A stretch of DNA of 64,000 nt from an uncultured Clostridia bacterium. Lineage in GTDB: Bacteria; Bacillota; Clostridia; UBA1381. The stretch spans positions 340,168 through 404,167 of the forward strand of contig CANQKM010000001.1 of NCBI GenBank assembly GCA_947624485.1, read 5' to 3'. Made by a program: the position numbers and the translations under genes. How positions within the stretch are numbered: the first letter of the stretch is position 1; each line of letters begins with the position of its first letter. The notes beneath the pieces were generated by a model, which saw only the letters and a program-made list of their open reading frames with translations, was not told the DNA's origin and ran no database searches. Positions 56,379 through 63,546 of the stretch are shown in pieces.

Positions 56379-56546
56379 GTAGGGGCGATCCTCTCGGTCG
56401 CCCGTTAGCCTCCCTTGTTAAAGGGAGGGGGACCGCCGAAGGCGGTGGAGGGATTCATTGTAAAAATCACAGAAAAGGAATCCCCCAGTCGCGCTACGCG
56501 CGCCAGCCCCCTTTGACAAGGGGGCCTTTCGTGGGTTCTCCCCTAC
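56379..56546. mobile_element. MITE-like palindromic repeat element
   Basis: A 168-bp element with terminal inverted repeats GTAGGGG (56379) and CCCCTAC (ending 56546). It is built of several strong hairpins: GGGCGA/TCGCCC, CCTCCCTT/AAGGGAGG, ACCGCC/GGCGGT, GCGC/GCGC and GCCCCCTTT/AAGGGGGC, plus GGATTC/GAATCC facing each other across the middle. No coding capacity. This style of hairpin-rich repeat is common in intergenic DNA of gut Clostridia. It lies in the 242-bp dapF-dapL gap and accounts for most of it. Confidence 0.75.
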
Positions 56547-56556
56547 TACGGCAATA

Positions 56557-57399
56557 TTACACCTCAATTTCCCCGTCGAACACAAACGCTGCGGGACCTG
56601 TCATATACACCGCGTTTTCGTTTTCGTCGTACTTTATATGCAGCGTGCCGCCAAGAAGGACAAGGTCGGCTTCATTATCCGTAAGACCGTTCAGATACGC
56701 CGCGACAAGCGTCGCGCACGCACCCGTGCCGCAGGCAAGCGTCTCACCCGCGCCGCGCTCCCACACGCGCATCTTTATCGTGTGTCTGTCAACTATCTGC
56801 GCAAACTCGGTGTTGATACGCTTCGGGAACAGCTTGTGATTTTCAAAATGCGGCCCGATTTTCTCTATTTCAAGGCTGTCCGTATCGTCGATAAACGTCA
56901 CGGCATGGGGGTTGCCCATGGACACGCCCGTCACCTTATACGTCTTGCCAAGAACCTCCACGTCCTCGCTTATAAACCGCTCCTTGTCGGAGTCAATCGG
57001 TATGTTCTTCGGCACAAGTTCGGGACTTCCCATGTTCACCGTCACGCTCTCCACCGTGCCTTCTTTCACGTTAAGGTCAAGAATTTTTATTCCCGCGAGC
57101 GTTTCAAGCGTCACGCGCGTCTTATCGGTAAGACCTCTGTCGTACACGTACTTACCGACGCAGCGCGTCGCGTTGCCGCACATTTCAGCCTGCGAGCCGT
57201 CGCTGTTGTACATGTCCATGCGGAAATCCGCCTTGTCGGACGGGCATATCAAAACAAGACCGTCAGAGCCTATTCCGAAATGGCGGTCGCTTACCCTTTT
57301 CGCGGTCGCGTTTATGTCCTCCACCTTTTCCTCAAAGCAGTTGACGTATATGTAGTCGTTGCCCGCGCCGTGCATTTTTGTGAATTTGAATTTATTCAT
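56557..57399 (-). CDS. dapF: Diaminopimelate epimerase
   Basis: A 280-residue epimerase converting LL- to meso-diaminopimelate. The two catalytic cysteines are in MCGNATRCVGKYVYD and GAGETLACGTGACATLVAA, and MHGAGNDYIYVNCFEE opens the protein. Full length. With dapL next door the window covers the last steps to meso-DAP. It lies 21 bp downstream of the ANTAR gene. Confidence 0.96.
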   Translation of the reverse strand: MNKFKFTKMHGAGNDYIYVNCFEEKVEDINATAKRVSDRHFGIGSDGLVLICPSDKADFRMDMYNSDGSQAEMCGNATRCVGKYVYDRGLTDKTRVTLETLAGIKILDLNVKEGTVESVTVNMGSPELVPKNIPIDSDKERFISEDVEVLGKTYKVTGVSMGNPHAVTFIDDTDSLEIEKIGPHFENHKLFPKRINTEFAQIVDRHTIKMRVWERGAGETLACGTGACATLVAAYLNGLTDNEADLVLLGGTLHIKYDENENAVYMTGPAAFVFDGEIEV

Positions 57400-57420
57400 A
57401 TAACCACCCCTGTGAATTTT

Positions 57421-57945
57421 TTATATGCCTAATATTTGTCTTGCCGTATCTATAAACTTCGCGCCGGTGTCCATGCTTCGCTTTTGTATGAAGCGGTGAG
57501 CCGCCTCCTCGGTCATGGCGTGGTTCTCCATAAGATACGCCTTCGCGTTGTTTATTATCTGCTTTTCCTCGTCGGTTCGCTGTCTGCGGTGCTTTGTCCG
57601 CTCTATCATTCCGACAAAGGTTTCTATCGCGTTTAACAGTATCTGCCGGTTTATCGGCAGCGTCACAACAAATATATCCTGATTGTATATGTCGGAGCTG
57701 TGTTCGGCTTTTACGATGCTAATAAGCTTGTGTCTGCCCTCTATATCCTCGTACACCTCGTCAGCCACGCCGTCGGGCAGCTTGTAACCCATAATTATAA
57801 GCGTTTCGTCCATGCCGGACAGCGTTCGTACAAGCTCCGCTCTCGAACGGCACACGGCGCATACGTCGTAGCCGCTCGCGTCGAGCATTCTTCTTATTTT
57901 TTCCGCCGTTTCCGCGCGCGAAAAGGCGAGCGCTATACGCTTCAC
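57421..57945 (-). CDS. ANTAR-domain RNA-binding antiterminator with degenerate receiver
   Basis: A 174-residue protein. Residues about 1-110 keep the shape of a receiver domain, but the phospho-acceptor position holds Gly53 (LIIMGYKLPDG), the acidic pair is replaced by SRAE and the beta-5 Lys is missing (VTLPIN). Residues about 115-172 are an ANTAR domain (DEEKQIINNAKAYLMENHAMTEEAAHRFIQKRSMDTG). ANTAR proteins bind hairpins with A1/G4 hexaloops and prevent termination. It is 32 bp downstream of glnA, and the glnA and gltB leaders carry matching hairpins, so it is the likely regulator of both. Activity cannot depend on Asp phosphorylation. Confidence 0.9.
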   Translation of the reverse strand: MKRIALAFSRAETAEKIRRMLDASGYDVCAVCRSRAELVRTLSGMDETLIIMGYKLPDGVADEVYEDIEGRHKLISIVKAEHSSDIYNQDIFVVTLPINRQILLNAIETFVGMIERTKHRRQRTDEEKQIINNAKAYLMENHAMTEEAAHRFIQKRSMDTGAKFIDTARQILGI

Positions 57946-57977
57946 CGTATACCACCTCCATTACAATATTATTTTGA

Positions 57978-59294
57978 TCAATATTGTATGAGGTAATTTT
58001 CCACTTCCCAGCTGTTTATCGTGCGGCGGTACGCGTCGTATTCCTTAGCCTTCGCGTTGAGGTAGCTCGTCACAAATCCCGCGCCCAAAAGCTCCGTCAC
58101 AAACGCTGACTGCTTCGCGATTCTTATCGCTTCGTTAAGGCTTATCGGCAGCTTTCTTATGCCGAGCGCCTCTCGCTCTCTGTCGGACAAAGTGTAAATA
58201 TTCACGTCTATTCCCGACTGCAGCTTTTCACAGTTCTTTATGCCCTCTATTCCCGCCTTTAAGCACGCGGCAATCGCAAGGTACGGGTTCGCCGTTGAGT
58301 CGGGCGAGCGCAGTTCAACGTACGGCGCGCCGGTTTCCGCGGCTCTCGGCACGCGAACGAGCAGGCTTCTGTTGTTTTCCGACCACGAAATGTAGCACGG
58401 CGCCTGAAAACCCGGTATAAAGCGCTTGTAGGAATTTACGGTCGGGTTCGTAAGGCACGCCATGTCGGGCGTGTATTTTAAAAGTCCCGCTATAAACTGC
58501 TTCGCCGTTTCGGAGAGCTTTTCGTTCTCGGCGAACACGTTTTCCCCGTCCTTCATCAGTGCCATTTTAAGGTGCATACCGCTGCCCGCGACGCCCTCGA
58601 TAGGCTTCGGCATAAACGTCGCGTGAAGTCCGTTGCGCTTCGCGATCGTCTTTACGACGGTGCGGAAGGTAACGAGACGGTCGGCGGTCACGAGCGCGTC
58701 GTCGTGACGGAACGCAATCTCGTGCTGTCCCGGCGCTTTCTCGTGGTGCGACGTTTCTATTTTATAGCCCATTTCCTCGAGTGTAAGGCATATTTCACGG
58801 CGGCAGTTCTCGCCGTTGTCGAGCGGCGCAAGGTCGAGGTAGCCGGCGTTGTCGTGCGGTTCGAGCGTCGGCACGCCGCGCTCGTCGGTGTTGAACAGGA
58901 AAAACTCGCACTCCGGCCCTGTTTCAAGCGTGTAACCCATGTCCGCGGCTTCCTTTATCACCTTTTGCAGAATATATCGGGGATCGCTTTCAAGGCGTGT
59001 GCCGTCGGGCTTATACACGTCGCATATAAAACGCGCGACCTTGCCCTGATGCGGTCTCCACGGGAAAATCGCAAACGTGTCAAGGCACGGGCGCAGATAC
59101 AGGTCGCTCTCCTCAACCGTTACAAAGCCGTCGATAAGAGAGCCGTCAAACATGCAGCGTCCGTCGAGCGCGTCCTCCAGCGCGGACGTGGTAATGGCGA
59201 GATTGCGCATATTGCCGAGTATGTCGGTAAACTGGAGACGGACAAAGCGCACGTCCTCCTCGTCTATAAGTCTCAAAATATCCTGTTTGTTCAT
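57978..59294 (-). CDS. glnA: Type I glutamine synthetase
   Basis: A 438-residue enzyme that condenses ammonia and glutamate with ATP. Motifs are FDGSLIDGFV, TGPECEFFLFNTDERG, APGQHEIAFRHDDAL, HATFMPKPIEGVAGSGMH and ETGAPYVELRSPDSTANPYLA. The size matches the short GSI-alpha class; the adenylylation-site Tyr loop of GSI-beta is lacking. The ATG at 59294 has AAGAAAGGAA upstream. Expression should depend on the leader attenuator at 59327-59368. Confidence 0.97.
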   Translation of the reverse strand: MNKQDILRLIDEEDVRFVRLQFTDILGNMRNLAITTSALEDALDGRCMFDGSLIDGFVTVEESDLYLRPCLDTFAIFPWRPHQGKVARFICDVYKPDGTRLESDPRYILQKVIKEAADMGYTLETGPECEFFLFNTDERGVPTLEPHDNAGYLDLAPLDNGENCRREICLTLEEMGYKIETSHHEKAPGQHEIAFRHDDALVTADRLVTFRTVVKTIAKRNGLHATFMPKPIEGVAGSGMHLKMALMKDGENVFAENEKLSETAKQFIAGLLKYTPDMACLTNPTVNSYKRFIPGFQAPCYISWSENNRSLLVRVPRAAETGAPYVELRSPDSTANPYLAIAACLKAGIEGIKNCEKLQSGIDVNIYTLSDREREALGIRKLPISLNEAIRIAKQSAFVTELLGAGFVTSYLNAKAKEYDAYRRTINSWEVENYLIQY

Positions 59295-59326
59295 AACAGC
59301 ACATTCCTTTCTTGTCCGATAATCCT

Positions 59327-59368
59327 AAAAAAGGCGCTCCTTCTCCACGAAAGAAACACCTTTGCCTC
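59327..59368 (-). promoter_or_regulatory. glnA leader attenuator (hexaloop antiterminator against terminator)
   Basis: Minus strand hairpin GAGGC-AAAGGU-GUUUC (59368 to 59353) has a six-base loop with A1 and G4. Its second half, AAGGUGUUUC (59362 to 59353), can pair instead with GGAGCGCCUU (59340 to 59331), followed by TTTTTT, making a terminator. A second hairpin expected for the classical ANTAR target is weak here (loop AAGGAG with one mismatch in the stem). The layout copies the gltB leader. Confidence 0.7.
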
Positions 59369-59375
59369 GCATTTA

Positions 59376-59404
59376 ATTTTAGCATAGGGGACTTTATTTG
59401 TCAA
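59376..59404 (-). promoter_or_regulatory. Promoter of glnA
   Basis: Minus strand TTGACA (59404 to 59399), 17 bp, TAAAAT (59381 to 59376). Transcription should begin near 59369, directly at the hexaloop hairpin. Confidence 0.75.
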
Positions 59405-59492
59405 GGCTTTTTTGTACGGAATGGAAGGCAGGTTTTATTGCATAATAATGTGAAAGGCGAAATTGTTTTTTGTCGAATATTTGCGATAACGG

Positions 59493-59521
59493 TTGATATT
59501 AGTATTGAAGTATGGTATACT
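59493..59521 (+). promoter_or_regulatory. Promoter of the microprotein/DUF4230 pair
   Basis: TTGATA (59493-59498), 17 bp, TATACT (59516-59521), about 34 bp ahead of the microprotein start. Confidence 0.65.
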
Positions 59522-59554
59522 TGATTTATCAGTTCACGGTGGAGGGTACAATAC

Positions 59555-59647
59555 ATGAAGAAGAAAATATTAACCATAGTTTTAATTATTGCGTTGATTA
59601 TAGCTTGTATATACGGATATTTGTTTATACGATCGTGGGTACTGTAA
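59555..59647 (+). CDS. Single-span membrane microprotein (30 aa)
   Basis: A 30-residue open frame starting at ATG 59555, eight bases behind GGTGGAGGG. It reads MKKKILTIVLIIALIIACIY and then ten further residues ending SWVL: three lysines, then one hydrophobic helix. The stop TAA (59645-59647) runs straight into the AAGGCGGTG site of the DUF4230 gene, whose ATG is 15 bases on, so the two should be translationally coupled. Too short for routine annotation; I know no family for it. Confidence 0.6.
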   Translation: MKKKILTIVLIIALIIACIYGYLFIRSWVL

Positions 59648-59661
59648 GGCGGTGTCCGGGC

Positions 59662-60357
59662 ATGAAAGAAAAAATTTTTAGGGATATTAAAATCGTAGTA
59701 GTGACATTGATATTTATGTCCGCCATTGTGCTTACCTTTATTATATCGAGAAATATCGCTCTTAACGGCGAAAGCAAGATAACCGGCGAAACGATCAAAA
59801 AGTCTCTGGCCGACATATCCGAACTCAATACCGCCGAATATTGTTATACACATGTGGTGTCATATAACAGCGGCGACCAAAAGATATTTTGGGGAGCGGT
59901 TACCGTTCCTTATACAAGCTCGGAGGGAGTATATTCATATCAAGGCACTGTAACCGCAGGAATTGATTTTTCTAAAATCGAGGTAACGGTTGACGAAACG
60001 GAAAAAGAAATAAAATTTGTTTTGCCGGATGCGGTCATTACAGATTCACATGTCGATAATGACAGCTTGGAAACGTATTATGAACATAATAACGTTTTTA
60101 ATCCTATGACAGTTATTACTTACAACGAATTAGTGCGGCAGGTAGATGAGGCTGAACGTGAATCCGCTGTACAAAACGGATTGTTGGAACGAGCAAACTC
60201 GAACGCGAAAATTCAGATTGAGAGTTTTGTTCGGGCTATGTACGATATGGATAATTACAAAATAATTTTTGAAACGGCATCTCAAAATCAACCCGCTCCG
60301 ACAGAAAATCCGCTTGAAGCGCAGGAAGGCGCCGATATACCCGAAACAGCTAAATAG
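59662..60357 (+). CDS. DUF4230-type membrane-anchored protein
   Basis: About 231 residues from the ATG at 59662; the frame is open further upstream but that part has no ribosome binding site and overlaps the microprotein. One N-terminal membrane helix (IVVVTLIFMSAIVLTFIIS) is followed by an outside domain. SLADISELNTAEYCYTHVVSY and the alternating beta pattern to about residue 200 resemble the DUF4230 family, of unknown function. The tail is Pro/Glu-rich (PTENPLEAQEGADIPET). The region is AT-rich compared with the flanking metabolic genes. Confidence 0.75.
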   Translation: MKEKIFRDIKIVVVTLIFMSAIVLTFIISRNIALNGESKITGETIKKSLADISELNTAEYCYTHVVSYNSGDQKIFWGAVTVPYTSSEGVYSYQGTVTAGIDFSKIEVTVDETEKEIKFVLPDAVITDSHVDNDSLETYYEHNNVFNPMTVITYNELVRQVDEAERESAVQNGLLERANSNAKIQIESFVRAMYDMDNYKIIFETASQNQPAPTENPLEAQEGADIPETAK

Positions 60358-60422
60358 CCAGCGCGAAAATCACATCTTCTTTTATACGAGGAGAGTGATA
60401 TATATAAATAACGGAAATTTTA

Positions 60423-60451
60423 TTGAACCGTAACATAATATGTGCTATACT
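60423..60451 (+). promoter_or_regulatory. Promoter of the small-toxin gene
   Basis: TTGAAC (60423-60428), 17 bp, TATACT (60446-60451). The expected transcript starts at a perfect 20-bp palindrome TGCCGTAAAA-TTTTACGGCA (60457-60476), giving a 5'-terminal hairpin. Confidence 0.65.
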
Positions 60452-60485
60452 TATTTTGCCGTAAAATTTTACGGCAGATAACATA

Positions 60486-60505
60486 GGAGCGGCGGCGGCT
60501 GTTCC
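60486..60505 (+). repeat. 5' UTR hairpin repeat, copy a
   Basis: GGAGCGGC-GGCG-GCTGTTCC forms an eight-pair hairpin in the toxin mRNA leader. A related copy in the same DNA orientation is at 60660-60679; because the two are transcribed in opposite directions, the RNAs are largely complementary there. Confidence 0.6.
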
Positions 60506-60531
60506 GACACTCTCGTAAAGGGGGTGTTATG

Positions 60532-60600
60532 ATGGACATAGTATTTCAGCTGATAATTTTAATTGTCATCTTGGAAATCATCAGGAACATAAAGAAATAA
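60532..60600 (+). CDS. Candidate type I toxin, 22-residue hydrophobic peptide
   Basis: A 22-residue frame from ATG 60532 (an ATG one codon earlier is too close to the binding site), behind AAAGGGGGTG. The peptide MDIVFQLIILIVILEIIRN plus three last residues is one membrane helix with a basic end, as in type I toxins of the Fst/TxpA style. The stop codon enters a strong terminator. An antisense promoter faces it from 60692-60720. No family was recognised from sequence; the call rests on peptide character and locus architecture. Confidence 0.6.
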   Translation: MDIVFQLIILIVILEIIRNIKK

Positions 60601-60631
60601 GCCGCCCCTACCGCTAATAGAGGCGGCTTTT
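60600..60631. terminator. Bidirectional terminator shared by toxin and antisense RNA
   Basis: AGCCGCC (60600-60606) mirrors GGCGGCT (60622-60628), with CTA/TAG pairing inside. TTTT follows on the plus strand, TATTTCTTT on the minus strand. Confidence 0.85.
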
Positions 60632-60659
60632 GGCTTATGCCAAAACAACCACTAATTGC

Positions 60660-60679
60660 GGAACGGTCAAAACCGCTCC
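60660..60679 (-). repeat. Hairpin repeat, copy b (antisense RNA)
   Basis: GGAACGGT-CAAA-ACCGCTCC, related to copy a at 60486-60505. The differences are mostly A/G or C/T changes that keep the stem, as expected if the hairpin is maintained by selection. Confidence 0.6.
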
Positions 60680-60691
60680 TTTGTTACCTTT

Positions 60692-60720
60692 ACTATATCA
60701 TACAATTTTAATTTTGTCAA
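60692..60720 (-). promoter_or_regulatory. Antisense RNA promoter
   Basis: Minus strand TTGACA (60720 to 60715), 17 bp, TATAGT (60697 to 60692). The strongest promoter match of this locus; its -35 overlaps the last codons of the GH36 gene. Confidence 0.75.
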
Positions 60721-62786
60721 TATTTCTTTTTCATCAGCACGCCCGCGCCGCAGAAACCGCCGTTCGGGCAAACGGTAAGAACTCCGTCTTTTACTTCCGC
60801 TTTAATGTCCGTATCCGAATACACGTCCGTAATATCGTAATCCCCCACCGGCACTGATATTGTGTTCGGCGCGTTTTTGAATGTATGTATTACACAGAGT
60901 GCGGCGTTGTCGTTTACGCGGACGACCGCCTGGTACCCTTCGGGGTGGCGGTACGAGGTCACGTTTTCGCGGTAAATGCGCGTAAAGCCGTTTTTGATTA
61001 CAGGCGCGGCTTTTTTGTAAAGCGCTATTCCGCGGTCTATCGCGTCCCACTGAGCGTCAGACAAATCGTTCACGTCGCCCGACAGACACATTCTGCCCAA
61101 AAACGCAGCCGACACGCTGTAGGCAATTCTTTTCACCGTGTCGCTCTTTCTTATAACGCACCATATCTGGCTTTGACGCGGCAGTATTGCGCGGTGCAGA
61201 TTGGCGGCGATTATCGGTATTTCAACGCACTCGTGCGCGTCCGAAAACGACGCCATTGACGAGAGCGCCATAAACGACGGCTCGAGCCTTCCGCCGCCCG
61301 ACGCGCAGTTTTCAATCACAAGTCCGTCGATTTCACGCTTCATTTTTTTGAAAAATTCCTGCCCCGCGAGCTGGTTAAGGCGCAGCCCCTCGCCGAGACT
61401 GTCGCTGTTATCCGCGCCTATGCCTATCGTTTCGTTGTGATCGACCTTTATGTACTCAAACCCGTTTTCCCTCATAAAATCTATAACGCGTTCGGTTAGA
61501 TACGATTGTACCCACTCGTCGTTCATATCCCAAAAGCGGCGGTTCACGGTCGTGAGCGTCACGCCGTCACGCTTTAAAAGATGCTCCTCGTTACGGTACG
61601 CGCGCGACCTCTCGCCCGCGTTTTCAATCTCAAACCATATACCAGCCTTCATGCCGCGCGACCTTATAAGGTCGGCGGTCGCTTTTATTCCGTCGGGGAA
61701 AAGCGTCGCGGACGGAACGTAGTCGCCCATGCTTATGTCCCACCTAACGCCGTCCTCCTTGAACCAGCCGCAGTCTATCACAAAATAATCTATTCCCTTC
61801 CCTTTTATCGCGTCGAGTATGGCGGCGATATTGTCGTGCGACGGATTTCCCCATGTGGTGCAGTACTCGTTAAATATCACCGGGAGACCTTCCTCGCTTT
61901 CGGGAACGTCGAGTGCGTCCTCCTGCGCCTCGTTAAGACGCGCGGCTATATCGTCAATATTGCCACTGCAAACGCTTATAACCGCTTTGGGCGCGGTAAA
62001 CGCTTCGCCCGATTTTACGGTTTTCATCCAGTGACCAAACTCACGGTCGGCAAGTCCACCCGATATTCCCACACCGTCGTCGGCGCGTGTTATTTCCATC
62101 TGCCACGACGACGGGCAGCCTATTCTCGCGCCCCAAATCAAGCCGTTTTGCGTGTCCTCGACGGCTATGAACGGTATGTAATTTTTCGCGGGCATCGAGC
62201 CTACCTGTCCGAAACGAACGCTTTTGTAATGCCCCATTGTCCAGCTGTCCTCAAGAAGCAAATCCTCGAGCGGTTCGGTCACAAGCCGCGCCTCCAGGCT
62301 CCATTTTGAGCGCAGACGGTGGAGCTTCATCGTGTTTTCACCCGCGCCCTCAATATACGGCGATATGCCGCACAGCGCGAACGACGACAGCATTTCAAGC
62401 TTTATGTCGTTTCCCGAATTGTTCGTAAGCTCGGTGCGTACGGTGAGGTAACGTCTGCCCTCTTTATGCGCGAGCGTGTGTTTTATTTCTATACCGTTTT
62501 CCGATTTCAGATACGTCACAACCGCACTGTCCGAAATCTCGCGTCGGTCGAACTGCATAGTGTACGAATCGGGGCTTAACTTCATGCTTTCGCCGCCGAG
62601 GTAACTGCCGCTGTACACGCTTCCCGCTATTTTTACCTCCGCAAGCGGCATTACTTTTGCGCGTCGGTTTTTGAGCGGCATATCGGCGTCGGGCAGTATG
62701 CAAAGTCCGACCACGCCGCTTTCCGCGTCCGTTATGTAGCGCGCCGTTACCGCGCCGAATTTCTTTTCAAAAATATTTTCTTTCAT
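60717..62786 (-). CDS. GH36 alpha-galactosidase-like glycoside hydrolase
   Basis: A 689-residue enzyme with an N-terminal beta-sandwich (about 1-290), a catalytic TIM barrel and a C-terminal beta domain. The nucleophile is Asp449 in YIKVDHNETIG and the acid/base Asp516 in MASFSDAHE. Other family marks are DYFVIDCGWFKEDG, MKAGIWFEIENAG and VIENCASGGGRLEP. The sequence VDHN replaces the common WDMN, so specificity may differ from classic melibiases. There is no signal peptide, so it acts on imported galactosides. It follows the COG2426 gene by 4 bp. Confidence 0.9.
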   Translation of the reverse strand: MKENIFEKKFGAVTARYITDAESGVVGLCILPDADMPLKNRRAKVMPLAEVKIAGSVYSGSYLGGESMKLSPDSYTMQFDRREISDSAVVTYLKSENGIEIKHTLAHKEGRRYLTVRTELTNNSGNDIKLEMLSSFALCGISPYIEGAGENTMKLHRLRSKWSLEARLVTEPLEDLLLEDSWTMGHYKSVRFGQVGSMPAKNYIPFIAVEDTQNGLIWGARIGCPSSWQMEITRADDGVGISGGLADREFGHWMKTVKSGEAFTAPKAVISVCSGNIDDIAARLNEAQEDALDVPESEEGLPVIFNEYCTTWGNPSHDNIAAILDAIKGKGIDYFVIDCGWFKEDGVRWDISMGDYVPSATLFPDGIKATADLIRSRGMKAGIWFEIENAGERSRAYRNEEHLLKRDGVTLTTVNRRFWDMNDEWVQSYLTERVIDFMRENGFEYIKVDHNETIGIGADNSDSLGEGLRLNQLAGQEFFKKMKREIDGLVIENCASGGGRLEPSFMALSSMASFSDAHECVEIPIIAANLHRAILPRQSQIWCVIRKSDTVKRIAYSVSAAFLGRMCLSGDVNDLSDAQWDAIDRGIALYKKAAPVIKNGFTRIYRENVTSYRHPEGYQAVVRVNDNAALCVIHTFKNAPNTISVPVGDYDITDVYSDTDIKAEVKDGVLTVCPNGGFCGAGVLMKKKY

Positions 62787-62790
62787 AATT

Positions 62791-63303
62791 TTACCTGAAC
62801 AAATTTACTATATTGTTTAACGCGCCGAATGAAATAAGCGACATGATAAGTCCGGCTGTCATTACGCCGAGCGCGATAAACAGAAATGATTTTTTCGGTT
62901 TAAGTCCGAACATCACCGCAAGCAGGCTGCCCGTCCACGCGCCCGTTCCCGGAAGCGGTATCGCGACGAACAGAAACAGCCCGAGGTAGCCGTATTTTTC
63001 TATCTGCTCCGAATGTTTCATCGCCTTGTTTCTCATCCATTCGGGGAATTTTTTAAGGTGTTTCGTCCTGCCCATCCACTCGAATATACGTTCTATAAAC
63101 AGCAGTATGAACGGTATCGGCAGAAGGTTCCCGAGTACCGCCGCGATATACGTCGGCACAAGGCTCGTGTGCAGCAGCAGCGGCGCGATAAGTATACTGC
63201 CTCTAAGCTCCAAGATAGGTATCATTGAAATTATGAATATTATAAACTCGCCCGACAGCGAATTTTTAAGTCCGTCAACTATTACGTTTACCAAGCCGTC
63301 CAT
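62791..63303 (-). CDS. COG2426 small multidrug-export-like membrane protein
   Basis: A 170-residue protein with about four or five hydrophobic segments: IPILELRGSILIAPLL, LLPIPFILLFIERIF, GLFLFVAIPLPGTGAWTGSL and a C-terminal helix. ELRGSI and PLPGTGAWTG are hallmarks of the COG2426/PF06695 family, named small multidrug export though transport is hardly documented. The start has AAGGAGG upstream. It is the first gene of the pair with GH36. Confidence 0.88.
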   Translation of the reverse strand: MDGLVNVIVDGLKNSLSGEFIIFIISMIPILELRGSILIAPLLLHTSLVPTYIAAVLGNLLPIPFILLFIERIFEWMGRTKHLKKFPEWMRNKAMKHSEQIEKYGYLGLFLFVAIPLPGTGAWTGSLLAVMFGLKPKKSFLFIALGVMTAGLIMSLISFGALNNIVNLFR

Positions 63304-63342
63304 ATATTATCCTCCTTAAATGATGTTTACATATCATATTGA

Positions 63343-63371
63343 ATTATACAATTTTACAGTCCGTTCGTCAA
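63343..63371 (-). promoter_or_regulatory. Promoter of the COG2426-GH36 pair
   Basis: Minus strand TTGACG (63371 to 63366), 17 bp, TATAAT (63348 to 63343). Confidence 0.7.
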
Positions 63372-63466
63372 GTAAAAGATTGCCGTAAAATCACTTCCTT
63401 TCTACACTGCGCAAAACTATATTTTGTTATGCTCCAACTTTCAAACAAGTTGTTCATTTTCAGACG

Positions 63467-63502
63467 CAAAAAGAGCAGGTAATCTTTTCAGACTATCTGC
63501 TC
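63467..63502 (-). terminator. Terminator of the MFS gene at the window end
   Basis: Minus strand GAGCAG (63502 to 63497) pairs with CTGCTC (63478 to 63473), followed by TTTTTG. Another small hairpin CCGCC/GGCGG lies at about 63511-63524. Confidence 0.7.
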
Positions 63503-63546
63503 GGTGATGCCGCCGATGGGCGGTGGGTATTAAGTTGTAGCTTACA

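Larger units (their letters stand above)
60598..60685 (-). ncRNA. Candidate antisense antitoxin RNA
   Basis: A minus-strand transcript of about 85 nt is predicted from the promoter at 60692-60720 to the shared terminator at 60600-60631. Its 5' part folds into GGAGCGGU-UUUG-ACCGUUCC (60679 to 60660). It is complementary to the 3' end of the toxin mRNA over the terminator and, through the repeat pair, to the toxin leader hairpin. This is the arrangement of the par (fst/RNAII) locus. Confidence 0.55.
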
